Source of the DNA: Paenibacillaceae bacterium
GTDB lineage: Bacteria > Bacillota > Bacilli > Paenibacillales > Paenibacillaceae
Reading direction: 5' to 3'
Length of the DNA: 64,000 nucleotides
Assembly (NCBI GenBank): GCA_900766135.1
Contig: CAAFUF010000034.1
Span: 186,001 to 250,000 of the forward strand
The notes beneath the pieces are model-generated. The model was not told the DNA's origin. It did no database searches and was given only the letters and a program-made list of their open reading frames with translations. Positions 27,701-36,612 of the stretch are shown here, piece after piece. The translations under genes and the position numbers were made by a program. Position 1 is the stretch's first letter; the number at the start of each line of letters is the position of its first letter.

Positions 27701-27883
27701 TAACGGAACTCAGGGGCGTTATTTGCCTGGGAATCCGAGTATTCGGATCGTAACGGAACGAGGAGACCTTATTTGCACCGTACTAGGGAGTTTTGCCTTC
27801 GTTTTGGCCGAATAAGGGCTGTAGGTTCCGTTAGATTGGGAAATAGGCGGGAAATAGACCAATAAGGTCTCTACGTTCCGTTA
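27701..27883. repeat. four-unit palindromic intergenic repeat, copy B
   Basis: Units start at 27701, 27751, 27811 and 27861. The first two read TAACGGAAC...TTATT and the last two inverted AATAAGG...GTTCCGTTA. Spacing (50, 60, 50) and the inter-unit phrase GGGAAATAGGCGGGAAATAG match copy A at 1231-1413. Copy-specific changes (GGAC in A, GGAAC in B) keep the inverted units complementary within each copy. Confidence 0.8.
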
Positions 27884-28097
27884 CGCTAAGCCGCTTCTAT
27901 TGTGGATTGATGGGGAAGCTCAATCGCGGGCCTCTCTGGACAATATGCGACAAAAGGTGTGAGGAATTTGATGAAAGAAGTCGAAGAAACGGTGTGAAAT
28001 CATATTTCAAAAAAACAAATAGCAGAAAAAGAGGAATTATCTGAAAATTGTTGAAATATGGATAACATTGCTAGAATTTAGGAGGGTGGTGGAAATT

Positions 28098-30422
28098 GTG
28101 AGGGGGAGCTTGTATGCCGTTCGAACGAAGTCAGGCTGGCAACTGCGCGTGAGTTTGGATTTGCATGTTGATTTGTTGTGGTGGTTGGGGAGAGGCGCTA
28201 AAGCGCTATATTTGATGTCGGACGGGCTGCCGTTAGGCTGGGCCGTTGAAGCGAGAGAGCGGTTTCGGCCGATGGATGAAATGGATCGTTGGTCAGAACG
28301 GCAATGGGATCAAATGTTGGTACAGGAGCTGCAGGAGGAGTTGCGAGAGGAAACAAGGTTGGCGATATCAGGAGAGCCGCCGCTGAATGGGGATTCGTTA
28401 TGTGGAAAGCTTCGGGGGTGGTTGTTGCTGGAAGGACGAGTGACGGATTTGGGGCGTTCGGTTGGAATGAAAGGAGGTTCGAGGATGGAATGGAGTAATA
28501 TCGGACTGTTAGGGCCGGGAGTGCATATGGCGGAAAAGAATGGGATCGCGCTGGGGAGTAAATTGTGGAGCGAGGATGGGACGTGGAGCGACAGTGACAG
28601 TGGGACACAAGGTGTGAGTGGAGCTTGGGGTGAGGCTGCGGCAGCGTGGGGCGGAGCAGAGGAGTGGAGCAAGGCCGAGGAGCGGGGTAAGGCGGCAGCA
28701 TGGGGCGGAGCAGAGGACTGGAACAAGGCTGAGGAGCGGGGGGAAGCGGCTGCGTGGAGCGAAGCAGAGGACTGGAGCAAGGCTGAGGAGCGGAGCGAAG
28801 TGGCAGCGTGGGGCGAAGCCACGCCCCTGGCGGAAGCCGCGCAGCGCCTTGCGGCTGCGCTGGAGGGCCGCTCGCTGCTGGAGGCGGAGCTCCAGCAGCT
28901 GCTGGCGGAACGCCTGCCGGGCCTCGCCCCGGCCTGGCGTTCCGCCGTCCAGCACGCGCACCTGCAGGGGCGCGTGCAAATCACGGCGGGCGTGGCCCCT
29001 GCCCGCCGTGATCCGGGCCCGCGCTGGCGCCGGGCCCGGGCCCCACGCTGCCGGCGCTGCGGCAGCGAAGTGCATCGCCGCACGCCCTGCGGGTCGTGCG
29101 GCTCCCGCGGCTGCGCCTACTGCGAGGCGTGCCTCGCGCTCGGGCGCAGCCGCTCCTGCGCGCTGCTGCTGCGCGGCAGCAGCGCGGGGGCCGTGCCGCC
29201 GCCTAGGGCGGGAGGCGGCACGGCAGCGGGCCTGGCCCCCACCGGGTCCCTGCTGGACCGGTGGGGGCTGAGCCCCGCCCAGCGCAGCGCGGCGGGGCAG
29301 GCGTTAAGCTTCCTGGCGCAAGCGCAGGAAGCCACCCAACCTGGCGGCGCAGCCCACGAAAGGCCTGCTCTTGCCTCGACTCCGCGACGCTCCTTCTTTC
29401 ACCGAAAAGAACGCTCGGCCCGCCCGCCTCGCTTCCTGCTCTGGGCCGTCACCGGGGCCGGCAAAACCGAGATGATCTTCCCGCTGCTGCGCTACGCGTT
29501 GGACCAAGGCGGCCGCGTGCTGGTCGCTACGCCGCGACGCGACGTTGTGCTAGAGCTGGCGCCGCGGGTGAAGAAGGCTTTTCCCGAGGAACCCATGGCT
29601 GTCCTGTATGGCGGGAGCACGCAACGATGGGAGGATGCCCGCTTGATCTTGGCTACAACCCATCAACTGATGCGATTCCATCAAGCGTTTGATCTGGTTG
29701 TGATCGACGAGCTCGATGCTTTCCCGTACCATAACGATCCGATGCTTGGTTTCGCGGCGGAGGCCGCTTGCAAACCGGAAGGCCGGTTTATTTTCCTCTC
29801 CGCGACGCCTCCCTTGCGTTTGCAACGAGAGATCCGCGCCGGTCGCCTGGCGCACGCTAAAGTTCCGGCCCGCTATCACGGCTACCCGCTGCCGGTCCCG
29901 GAGCGGATCACGGCGGCAAACGTGGAGCACTGCCTGCGCCGCCACTCCTTGCCGCCCGCGCTGCTGCGCCCTCTCCGGCAATCGGTTGAACGCGGGGCAC
30001 AAATTTTTATCTTCGTGACACGCATCCGTCAGATTGCGGCTTTCGCCGAGCTCCTGCGTTCCTATTTTCCCGGGATTCGAATTGAGGGGACGGCTTCCAC
30101 CGATCCGGGCCGGAACGAGAAAGTATTGGCTTTCCGAGAGGGTCGTATCCGAATGCTGATCACCACGACGATCCTGGAGCGCGGCGTAACCGTGCCCAAA
30201 AGCGATGTATACATAGTAGACGCGGATAGCAATTTGTTCGATGAGGCCTCCTTGGTGCAGATGGCCGGGAGGTCCGGCCGCTCCAAGGACGATCCGAACG
30301 GAAAGGTCGTGTTTGCCGCCCCGTCGTGGACCCAATCGCAGCGAGACGCGATCCGGCAAATCCGGATGATGAACGCCGCTGCTCATAAAAACGGTTTTCT
30401 TAAGGTAAAGGAGGTTCAATAA
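28098..30422 (+). CDS. comFA: ComFA-type competence DNA helicase/translocase, enlarged
   Basis: An ATP-driven protein for DNA uptake at the cytoplasmic face of the competence channel. 774 residues against about 460 in B. subtilis ComFA. The extra length is an N-terminal region (1-310) with an 18-residue repeat tract. A Cys-rich zinc finger follows (about 316-350: CRRCG, CGSCGS, CAYCEAC). Helicase motifs are TGAGKTEM (Walker A, about 450), VIDELDAF (about 535), SATPP (about 567), ILERGVTVP and QMAGRSGR. The start is uncertain. TAGGAGGG (28078-28085) points to GTG 28098, although the frame opens at 28068. Base composition jumps to very GC-rich between about 28800 and 29300. comFC follows after 1 base. 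Confidence 0.85.
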   Translation: MRGSLYAVRTKSGWQLRVSLDLHVDLLWWLGRGAKALYLMSDGLPLGWAVEARERFRPMDEMDRWSERQWDQMLVQELQEELREETRLAISGEPPLNGDSLCGKLRGWLLLEGRVTDLGRSVGMKGGSRMEWSNIGLLGPGVHMAEKNGIALGSKLWSEDGTWSDSDSGTQGVSGAWGEAAAAWGGAEEWSKAEERGKAAAWGGAEDWNKAEERGEAAAWSEAEDWSKAEERSEVAAWGEATPLAEAAQRLAAALEGRSLLEAELQQLLAERLPGLAPAWRSAVQHAHLQGRVQITAGVAPARRDPGPRWRRARAPRCRRCGSEVHRRTPCGSCGSRGCAYCEACLALGRSRSCALLLRGSSAGAVPPPRAGGGTAAGLAPTGSLLDRWGLSPAQRSAAGQALSFLAQAQEATQPGGAAHERPALASTPRRSFFHRKERSARPPRFLLWAVTGAGKTEMIFPLLRYALDQGGRVLVATPRRDVVLELAPRVKKAFPEEPMAVLYGGSTQRWEDARLILATTHQLMRFHQAFDLVVIDELDAFPYHNDPMLGFAAEAACKPEGRFIFLSATPPLRLQREIRAGRLAHAKVPARYHGYPLPVPERITAANVEHCLRRHSLPPALLRPLRQSVERGAQIFIFVTRIRQIAAFAELLRSYFPGIRIEGTASTDPGRNEKVLAFREGRIRMLITTTILERGVTVPKSDVYIVDADSNLFDEASLVQMAGRSGRSKDDPNGKVVFAAPSWTQSQRDAIRQIRMMNAAAHKNGFLKVKEVQ
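28638..28823 (+). repeat. 54-bp in-frame tandem repeat inside comFA
   Basis: Units begin at 28638, 28692 and 28746, with a partial fourth at 28800. Each encodes an 18-residue Ala/Trp/Glu-rich unit of the form AAAWGGAEEWSKAEERGK. Variation between units is mostly synonymous or conservative. As a multiple of three bases, unit gain or loss would keep the frame. Confidence 0.85.
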
Positions 30423-30423
30423 T

Positions 30424-31722
30424 ATGATGAAATCATCCCAGAGTGTTGCGAATGACGGTTCACGGACGCGGAGCCGTAATTGGCGGCGGACGGTCGCTCC
30501 CCGAACTACCGAGCAAGGTCTCCATGGACTCGCCGGCGGCAGATTTTCGGGACAAGTGGACGGTGATGTTTTTGCCTTGGGTAGGCACACTCCGGAACGG
30601 GACCTCCAGACCGGGCGGCTGATATTCGAAGAAAAAGGGGGACAAACGGCGGCCGGGATCCACTCTGCGGATGATTTCTCGCCAAAATCCTCGTCCTCCA
30701 GTACCTACTGTTTTACTGAGGGGGAGACCTTTTCCTGGACGGACTTGTTTTCTCCGCTCCATCAATTGCTGGCGCCTCCGGCCATTCCCTGCTTAACCTG
30801 CGGCAAGACGATATCCGACCGCGTGCGGGGCTACCCGGAAATTTGCTTATCCTGCTATCTCTCCATCCCCTGGATCAAAAGCCCACGCTGCCGCATCTGC
30901 GGCCGTCAGGTCGGCTGCCCCGACTGCACTCGGACGGGACAAGCGCCCCGCAGCTTCGTGATGAATCGAAGTGCCGTCGTTTATAGCCCGGCGATGCGCG
31001 AGTGGCTTGCTCAATACAAATACCGTGGCAATGAGGCATACGGCGCTGTTTTAGCCCGAATGACGGGGGTCGCTTATCGGCGGATGCTTAAGGAATTAGA
31101 AGAAGCCGGTGTCGTCAGTAAGGGTAGAAGCAGCGGAGTTCCCTTTCGTTTCCATGCCGTAACCGCCGTTCCGGTCAGCAGCGACCGCTTGCTGGAGCGG
31201 GGGTTCAATCAAGCCGCTCGACTGGCCTATGGTGCTGCTATGGCAGGACGGATCCCTCTGCTAAACCTGCTGGAACGTTCTCGGCACACTGAGAAACAAA
31301 GCTTCAAAACCCGCTGGGAACGACTGCATGACCTGCATGACGTTTTTCGCCCATCCGCCTTGGCTGCGGAGAAACTGTTGGCTGCCGTGGACGAGGTGAA
31401 GCGGAATCGAAACCGAGACCGTTTCACGCATGGGGCGGCGCTCTGGTTTGGAGTGACTCCACGGAGGGATTCCTATCCGCCAAGCTCTTGTTCGCTCCGA
31501 GCCGAAACGAGGGACAAACTCGCACTTGGCCTGGCCGGGCAACCGGATCCTTTTTCCAGAATCCTGCCCGATCCATCTCTCGAGCCGGTGCGTATATTGT
31601 TAGTCGATGACGTATACACGACGGGAAGTACGCTGGAGGCTTGCTCTAGAGTATTGCATGAACTCTGCGGAAGAATCGGGCGACGCGCCGAAATTTATTG
31701 TTTGGCTTGGGCCCGCTCTTAA
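30424..31722 (+). CDS. comFC: ComFC-type phosphoribosyltransferase-fold competence protein, enlarged
   Basis: Required for DNA uptake together with ComFA in relatives. 432 residues against about 230-240 in most ComFC proteins. A Cys4-type zinc region (about 124-175: CLTCGK, CLSC, CRICG, CPDC) precedes a type I phosphoribosyltransferase domain with ILLVDDVYTTGSTLE near residue 392. The size comes from a 110-residue low-complexity N-terminal extension and a roughly 60-residue insertion (about 320-380) inside the transferase domain. AAAGGAGG lies 9 bases before ATG 30424, so the extension appears to be translated. comFB of the B. subtilis operon is absent. Confidence 0.85.
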   Translation: MMKSSQSVANDGSRTRSRNWRRTVAPRTTEQGLHGLAGGRFSGQVDGDVFALGRHTPERDLQTGRLIFEEKGGQTAAGIHSADDFSPKSSSSSTYCFTEGETFSWTDLFSPLHQLLAPPAIPCLTCGKTISDRVRGYPEICLSCYLSIPWIKSPRCRICGRQVGCPDCTRTGQAPRSFVMNRSAVVYSPAMREWLAQYKYRGNEAYGAVLARMTGVAYRRMLKELEEAGVVSKGRSSGVPFRFHAVTAVPVSSDRLLERGFNQAARLAYGAAMAGRIPLLNLLERSRHTEKQSFKTRWERLHDLHDVFRPSALAAEKLLAAVDEVKRNRNRDRFTHGAALWFGVTPRRDSYPPSSCSLRAETRDKLALGLAGQPDPFSRILPDPSLEPVRILLVDDVYTTGSTLEACSRVLHELCGRIGRRAEIYCLAWARS

Positions 31723-31831
31723 CCTAATATCTTACAAATTTCTGCAATTCTGTTGACAAACATATAGACGAACCCCCCTTAAATAAGGTAATCTAGCATC
31801 AAATGAAGATTTGACGAAAGGACGTAAGAGC

Positions 31832-32257
31832 ATGGGGTTGAATCTTGCGAATTGTCCACGCTGCGGAAGATTGTTTGCCAACAATTTCAGAGACATTTGT
31901 CCTTCTTGCATAAAAGAAATCGAGGAAGAATACGAGAAGTGCTTGAAGTTTTTGCGTGAGGAGAAACTGGCCACGATTCAAGACGTCTCCGAAGGCACGG
32001 GGGTTTCCATCCGACAAATTACCAAGTTCATCAAGGAGGGGCGCATTTCGGTTGCCAACAACCCGAATATGATGTATCCCTGCGAGGTGTGCGGCGTATT
32101 GATTCGGGACGGGAACATGTGCGATTCCTGCCGGACGCGGTTGACCCGCGATCTTGCGGCTGCTGCCAAGGACGATTCTACTAAGAAACCGGGACAAGAC
32201 GACAGGCCGGGAAGCGGGGCTTACAGCGCCGTCGACAAATTCCGTAGCCCCAAATGA
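31832..32257 (+). CDS. yvyF: YvyF-family flagellar operon zinc-ribbon protein
   Basis: 141 residues. An N-terminal zinc ribbon (CPRCGRLF...CPSC), a helical segment and a small winged or MerR-like piece ('IQDVSEGTGVSIRQITKFIKEGRI') are followed by a second Cys pair set (CEVCG...CDSC). This is the TIGR03826-type protein that precedes flgM in Bacillales. ATG 31832 follows AAAGGA by 9 bases; the frame opens at TTG 31811 without a ribosome site. The Lys/Asp/Gly-rich tail is probably disordered. Its molecular role is not established. Confidence 0.85.
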   Translation: MGLNLANCPRCGRLFANNFRDICPSCIKEIEEEYEKCLKFLREEKLATIQDVSEGTGVSIRQITKFIKEGRISVANNPNMMYPCEVCGVLIRDGNMCDSCRTRLTRDLAAAAKDDSTKKPGQDDRPGSGAYSAVDKFRSPK

Positions 32258-32310
32258 CTAAAACCGTGATTCTTTGGCATAATATTCTTAAACAACCAAT
32301 GCTTCGCTAT

Positions 32311-32337
32311 TAAAAATGATTTCAATGCCGCCGATAA
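32311..32337 (+). promoter_or_regulatory. sigma-D-type promoter upstream of flgM
   Basis: TAAA (32311-32314), 15 bases, GCCGATAA (32330-32337), against the known sigma-D pattern TAAA-N15-GCCGATAT. It lies about 50 bases before the flgM ATG, matching the B. subtilis arrangement in which flgM is transcribed by sigma-D. Confidence 0.8.
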
Positions 32338-32386
32338 ACTTAGTAAAGATTATCGGCTTTTTCTATTTGGAAGGAAGGTGGAGCCC

Positions 32387-32674
32387 ATGAAAATTAACGA
32401 AACCGGACGGGTTGGAGCCATCAATAATTATCAACGCCAGGTTGAATCTCAACATAAAGATACGGGCAGCAAAGCTCGCCGCAAAGACGAAGTTTCGATT
32501 TCGGCGGAGGCCAAGGAGCTGCTGAAAGCGCAGGAGGTCGGATTCAATCCCGAGCGTGCCGAGCGAATTGAGGAGCTGAAGACGCAAGTCTCCTCGGGCA
32601 CTTATCATGTGGAAGCAAGCAAACTTGCCGACAAGCTTGCTCCGTACTTCAAGTCTTTTCTGAACGAGAAATAG
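32387..32674 (+). CDS. flgM: anti-sigma factor FlgM
   Basis: 95 residues. It binds sigma-D (FliA type) and holds it inactive until the hook is complete. The N-terminal half is Lys/Arg-rich and probably unfolded. The C-terminal half carries the binding region, with ISAEAKELLKA and RIEELKTQVSSGTYHVEASK followed by LADKL. ATG 32387 follows GGAAGGTGG; a GTG at 32378 lies within that site and is rejected. Next to flgN, with 9 bases between. Confidence 0.92.
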   Translation: MKINETGRVGAINNYQRQVESQHKDTGSKARRKDEVSISAEAKELLKAQEVGFNPERAERIEELKTQVSSGTYHVEASKLADKLAPYFKSFLNEK

Positions 32675-32683
32675 GGGGCAGCT

Positions 32684-33184
32684 ATGGCGATACAACGGCT
32701 GATTGATGCATTGAATCAATTGGATGATGTCCATCAAACGATGTTAGCGTCGGGACAGGCCAAGAAGGAAGCCATCATGAAGGACGACATCGATTCCTTG
32801 ATTCAAATCATGAATCAGGAGTCCCGGGTGATGAAGCGAATTGCAACTCTGGAGGAGGAACGGATTGCCGCCTGCCAAGCTTTTTTGCAGGAAAAGGGAA
32901 TCAAATCGGCGCTTAACCTTAACATTACGGAGTTGGCTCGGCTTGTGTTTGACCCGGAGGAGAAGAAAGCCCTGCTGCAAACCCAAGAGGCGTTATCCAA
33001 GACGCTGAACGATCTGAAATTCATTAACGATTTGAATCAGAAGCTGATCGAGCAGTCGCTCGCTTTCGTCAATTACTCAATTGATTTGTTGGGGGCTTCG
33101 CCAATGCAAGAGGCCACCTACAAACCGCCGACAGATAAACCGACAGGCTCCAAGGGACCGGGTTTTTTTGATGCCCGGGCTTAG
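32684..33184 (+). CDS. flgN: FlgN-type export chaperone
   Basis: 166 residues, all-helical, with coiled-coil heptads over most of the length and an acidic/polar composition. The position between flgM and flgK and the size fit FlgN (YvyG), the chaperone for hook-filament junction proteins FlgK and FlgL. The last 25 residues are Pro/Lys/Gly-rich and probably flexible. GGGGGCAGCT precedes the ATG. Confidence 0.85.
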   Translation: MAIQRLIDALNQLDDVHQTMLASGQAKKEAIMKDDIDSLIQIMNQESRVMKRIATLEEERIAACQAFLQEKGIKSALNLNITELARLVFDPEEKKALLQTQEALSKTLNDLKFINDLNQKLIEQSLAFVNYSIDLLGASPMQEATYKPPTDKPTGSKGPGFFDARA

Positions 33185-33208
33185 CTGTTAGCCGACAAGG
33201 AGGAACTT

Positions 33209-34765
33209 ATGACATCGACATTCCATTCGCTGGAAACCGCGAAGCGAAGCTTGTTCACGCAAACGATGGCTTTAAATACGACCGGCCATAATATCGCCAA
33301 CGCTAACACGGATGGCTATTCCCGCCAGACGGTTAAAATGAGCGCGGCCCGCCCTCTGGAAGCTTACGGAATTAACCGTTCCGTTAATCCCGGACAATTG
33401 GGGACCGGGGTGGAGGTCGTTTCGGTTGAACGGATCCGGGAACAGTTCCTGGATGAGCAATTCCGGAATGAAAATAAATCGCTTGGCGCGTGGAATATCC
33501 AATACGATACGCTTGATAAGCTACAAACGATTATTAACGAGCCATCCGATACCGGAATCAGCGCCCTCGTTAATAATTTCTGGAAAGCCTGGTCCGACTT
33601 GAGTAAGGACCCTGAGAATATCACGAATCGGAAAATCGTCAAGGAAACGACCCTCGCTTTGACGGATGCATTAAATCATACCAGCAAGCAGCTCAGTGAC
33701 TTGAATTCAGACTTGACGAACAACGTCGCGGTGAACGCGTCCGATATGAACTCGATCCTCTCTTCGATCGCTGACCTGAACCGTCAGATCACCCGGATCG
33801 AAAGCTTGGGTGACAAAGCGAACGACCTTCGGGACCAGCGGGATTTGCTGACGGATCAGCTGTCTAACCTGGTGAACGTAGAGGTTACCGAGCTTCCGGA
33901 AGGTTATCAGATCACCATGGGCGGGCAAGTGCTGGTAGCAGGGGAGACCCCGACGCCAATTACGGCCGATTACTTGCAAAATGCCTACGCTGCCGGGACG
34001 TTAAATAACGGGGAAATCTACGGAATGATCTATTCCCGCGACACCTACGTACGGGATTATCAGAACCAGCTTGATCAATTTGCCAATACGTTGGTCAACG
34101 GGGATATTACGGTAACGATTCCGGCCGGGTCGATTCTGCCGGAAGGTACGGTAATCGGTAACCAAACCTTCTCGGGGCCTACCCGTACCCTTGCGACAGA
34201 CCTGACCGTGACGATCAAAGGCATTAATGCGCTGCATAAGCTCGGCTACAGCGCAAATGACGGAACCCCTGTCCCGGGTGGAGATTTCTTTGCCGCCAAA
34301 GACGGCGGAACGACAATCACCGCGGGCAACATCACCATGAGCCAGGCCATTTTGGACGATCCCAGCTTGATTGCGACCTCGTTGAGAACGACTGGTTCCG
34401 GCACCACCGAAACGGTCGTCAAAGGGAATAACGGTCTGGCGTTGATCATGGCCGATCTTAAGGACGTGAAATTCACCTTCGGCGGCGGTCAAACGGCTAC
34501 GTCCACGATCGACGACTACTTCAAGGCCATCGTTGGCCAGGTCGGCGTACAAGCCAATGAAGCCAAACGGCAGGCTGACAACGCTCTGATCCTAACCGAC
34601 CAGGTAAACGCCAAGCGCCAATCGGTGAGCGGCGTTTCGCTCGACGAGGAAATGTCGAACATGATGATGTTCCAACATGCTTACTCCGCAGCCGCGCGCT
34701 TCATGACAACCTTCGACGAAGTGTTGAACAAGTTGATTAACGGTACCGGCGTGGTAGGCCGATAA
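33209..34765 (+). CDS. flgK: flagellar hook-associated protein 1
   Basis: 518 residues. The first junction protein between hook and filament, exported by the flagellar apparatus. The N-terminal rod/hook motif TGHNIANANTDGYSRQTV is diagnostic. The C-terminus (SVSGVSLDEEMSNMM...AYSAAARFMTTFDEVL) is the conserved helical end. The variable middle is Thr/Gly-rich. ACAAGGAGGAACTT precedes the ATG. The only Shine-Dalgarno is strong and unambiguous. Confidence 0.96.
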   Translation: MTSTFHSLETAKRSLFTQTMALNTTGHNIANANTDGYSRQTVKMSAARPLEAYGINRSVNPGQLGTGVEVVSVERIREQFLDEQFRNENKSLGAWNIQYDTLDKLQTIINEPSDTGISALVNNFWKAWSDLSKDPENITNRKIVKETTLALTDALNHTSKQLSDLNSDLTNNVAVNASDMNSILSSIADLNRQITRIESLGDKANDLRDQRDLLTDQLSNLVNVEVTELPEGYQITMGGQVLVAGETPTPITADYLQNAYAAGTLNNGEIYGMIYSRDTYVRDYQNQLDQFANTLVNGDITVTIPAGSILPEGTVIGNQTFSGPTRTLATDLTVTIKGINALHKLGYSANDGTPVPGGDFFAAKDGGTTITAGNITMSQAILDDPSLIATSLRTTGSGTTETVVKGNNGLALIMADLKDVKFTFGGGQTATSTIDDYFKAIVGQVGVQANEAKRQADNALILTDQVNAKRQSVSGVSLDEEMSNMMMFQHAYSAAARFMTTFDEVLNKLINGTGVVGR

Positions 34766-34831
34766 AACGATATAATCCTTTTCTAACGAGTTTCAGATTT
34801 AACATGTTCGCAAGCTAGGGAGGTTGAGTCA

Positions 34832-35728
34832 ATGGCTTTACGCGTAACATCCAATATGATGAGCAACCAGGTACTTCGCAACCTGAATCGCAACTTAAAT
34901 AAAATGTCCGAGCAGCAAAACCAGCTGTCGACCGGACGCAAACTGAACAAGCCTTCGGATGATCCCGTGGGCGTAACTTATGCGCTCCGCTATCGCTCCG
35001 AGTTATCGGCAAACGACCAATACAGCCGTAATGTTGACACGGCTTTGGGATGGCTGGATACGACGGATTCGGTAATGTCACAGGCGGAAGATGTGATGAA
35101 TCGATTGAAAGAGCTAGCCGTGCAGGCTAGCACAGGTTCCAATCCTCAAAGTGCCTTAAACAGTATTGCATCGGAGTTTCAGGAACTAAAGAAGCAACTT
35201 TCCGATTTGGGAAATACCCAGATAAATGGTAAATTCATTTTTAATGGGCAAACTTATGACATTAAACCGTACGATGCTAACGATCCCTCTTCAGCTGAGA
35301 CGGATTCTGGAGCAGTCGAATACACGGTGGGTCAAGGGGTCACCTTCCAAATTAATACTTCGGGTAACGATTTTTTCGGGGAAAAGAATGGAACTGATAA
35401 TGTATTCAGCATTATTGATCGCATGCTCACTGCGATGAGTACCAGTAGTTTTCCTGACATCGCCAAGGAAGTGGAGAATATCGATAGTCGTCTGAATAAG
35501 ATGGTTTCGGTTCACGCTGAAACTGGCGCACGTACGAATCGCGTCGAACTGATGCAGACACGCCTTGAAAATGAAAGCTTGGGGTTGACAGAACTACAGT
35601 CTAAGACTGAAGACGCTGATATTGCAGAGCTTATGATCAAATCCAATGTCTCGTCTAATATTTATCAAGCTTCGTTATCTGCTGGGGCCAAAATAATTAC
35701 ACCAACCCTGGTTGATTTTATTAAATAA
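34832..35728 (+). CDS. flgL: flagellar hook-associated protein 3
   Basis: 298 residues. The second hook-filament junction protein. A flagellin-like N-terminus (RVTSNMMSNQVLRNLNRN...QLSTGRKLNKPSDDP) and C-terminus (ADIAELMIKSNVSSNIYQAS) flank a central domain. AGGGAGGTTG precedes the ATG. From about 35100 to 35730 the codons are more AT-rich than in flgK. The yviE gene that follows flgL in B. subtilis is not present. Confidence 0.95.
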   Translation: MALRVTSNMMSNQVLRNLNRNLNKMSEQQNQLSTGRKLNKPSDDPVGVTYALRYRSELSANDQYSRNVDTALGWLDTTDSVMSQAEDVMNRLKELAVQASTGSNPQSALNSIASEFQELKKQLSDLGNTQINGKFIFNGQTYDIKPYDANDPSSAETDSGAVEYTVGQGVTFQINTSGNDFFGEKNGTDNVFSIIDRMLTAMSTSSFPDIAKEVENIDSRLNKMVSVHAETGARTNRVELMQTRLENESLGLTELQSKTEDADIAELMIKSNVSSNIYQASLSAGAKIITPTLVDFIK

Positions 35729-35816
35729 CTTAATCGTATCTTATGAAGATGCAGTCTATAATGAAGCTGTGAACGTGAAGTTCATGGCTTTTTTATTACA
35801 AGGAGGACTTTGGGGA

Positions 35817-36278
35817 ATGGTTACTCAAACACAAAATGAGTGGAACTTTAATGAAGATGAAGTATTTGCTTTTGATAAAGGAATCCCCGGATTTGAACAG
35901 TACACCAAGTATGTATTTTATAAGCATGATGAAAATTTCTACTTGCTGCAATCGATAGAAGACCCAAAACTGGCGTTTATCGTCACGAACCCGTTTTCTT
36001 TTTTTCAGGATTATGAATTTGAACTCCCGCTGCAAGATCGTGAGGAATTGTTGATTTCCGATCAGAGTGAAGTCAGCATCTGTACAATTGTGACCTGGGG
36101 TGACGATTTGTCCAGTGTAACGGCAAACTTGATGGCTCCGATCATTCTGAACATAAAGGAACGTTTAGGTAAGCAAATCGTACTTGTAAATAGCGGATAT
36201 ACTACAAAACATCCTCTTCTTAAGAAGAAAAAAGCAACGGTGAAGGAGGATGAGCCTCGTGCTAGTGTTGAGCCGTAG
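35817..36278 (+). CDS. fliW: flagellar assembly factor FliW
   Basis: 153 residues. FliW binds CsrA and flagellin in turn, so that free flagellin releases FliW and adjusts hag translation. Typical segments are FDKGIPGFEQYTKYVF near the N-terminus and ERLGKQIVLVNSGYTTKHPL near the C-terminus. ATG 35817 follows AAGGAGGAC by 10 bases; the frame opens upstream at 35712 inside flgL but lacks support. It overlaps csrA by 20 bases. Confidence 0.93.
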   Translation: MVTQTQNEWNFNEDEVFAFDKGIPGFEQYTKYVFYKHDENFYLLQSIEDPKLAFIVTNPFSFFQDYEFELPLQDREELLISDQSEVSICTIVTWGDDLSSVTANLMAPIILNIKERLGKQIVLVNSGYTTKHPLLKKKKATVKEDEPRASVEP

Positions 36279-36486
36279 AAAGGGAGAGTCTATTATGATC
36301 TCCGATAACATCGAGATCATAGTGTTGGAAACCGAGGGGGATATCGTGAAACTGGGGATTAAGGCCCCAAAGAATGTGGAAATCCATCGGAAGGAAATTT
36401 ATCTGGCTATTCAGGAGAGCAACAAAGAGGCTTCAAACGATCGTAAAGCATTAATCCAAAAACTGAGGGAATGGAAAGAGGATTAA
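36259..36486 (+). CDS. csrA: carbon storage regulator CsrA
   Basis: A 75-residue RNA-binding dimer that blocks translation of hag mRNA by covering its ribosome site. It starts MLVLSRRKGESIMI from GTG 36259 with GGAGGA 9 bases upstream. The ATG at 36250 abuts the Shine-Dalgarno directly and adds three atypical residues, so I reject it. 'IEIIVLETEGDIVKLGI' and 'VEIHRKEIYLAIQE' follow the family. It is coupled to fliW and placed just before hag. Confidence 0.93.
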   Translation: MLVLSRRKGESIMISDNIEIIVLETEGDIVKLGIKAPKNVEIHRKEIYLAIQESNKEASNDRKALIQKLREWKED

Positions 36487-36537
36487 GCCAGTTCACCTTA
36501 CTTCGTATAATTTTTTGAAAATTATTCTCTCACTCTA

Positions 36538-36565
36538 TAAACTATTGATTTAGGACTTCCGATAT
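36538..36565 (+). promoter_or_regulatory. sigma-D-type promoter of hag
   Basis: TAAA (36538-36541), 16 bases, TCCGATAT (36558-36565). It lies about 92 bases before the hag ATG, leaving a leader long enough for two CsrA contacts. Confidence 0.8.
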
Positions 36566-36612
36566 AATTTGTAGAAAGGTTTGAAACGGGCGGCCGACCT
36601 TCAGACCAATCA

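Noticed and set aside
28638..28823. 54-bp direct repeats considered as a CRISPR array
   Set aside because: Units are contiguous without spacers and lie in frame in comFA. No array or cas gene seen in the window.
36250..36486. csrA starting at ATG 36250
   Set aside because: That ATG abuts the Shine-Dalgarno; GTG 36259 has proper spacing and gives the family N-terminus.
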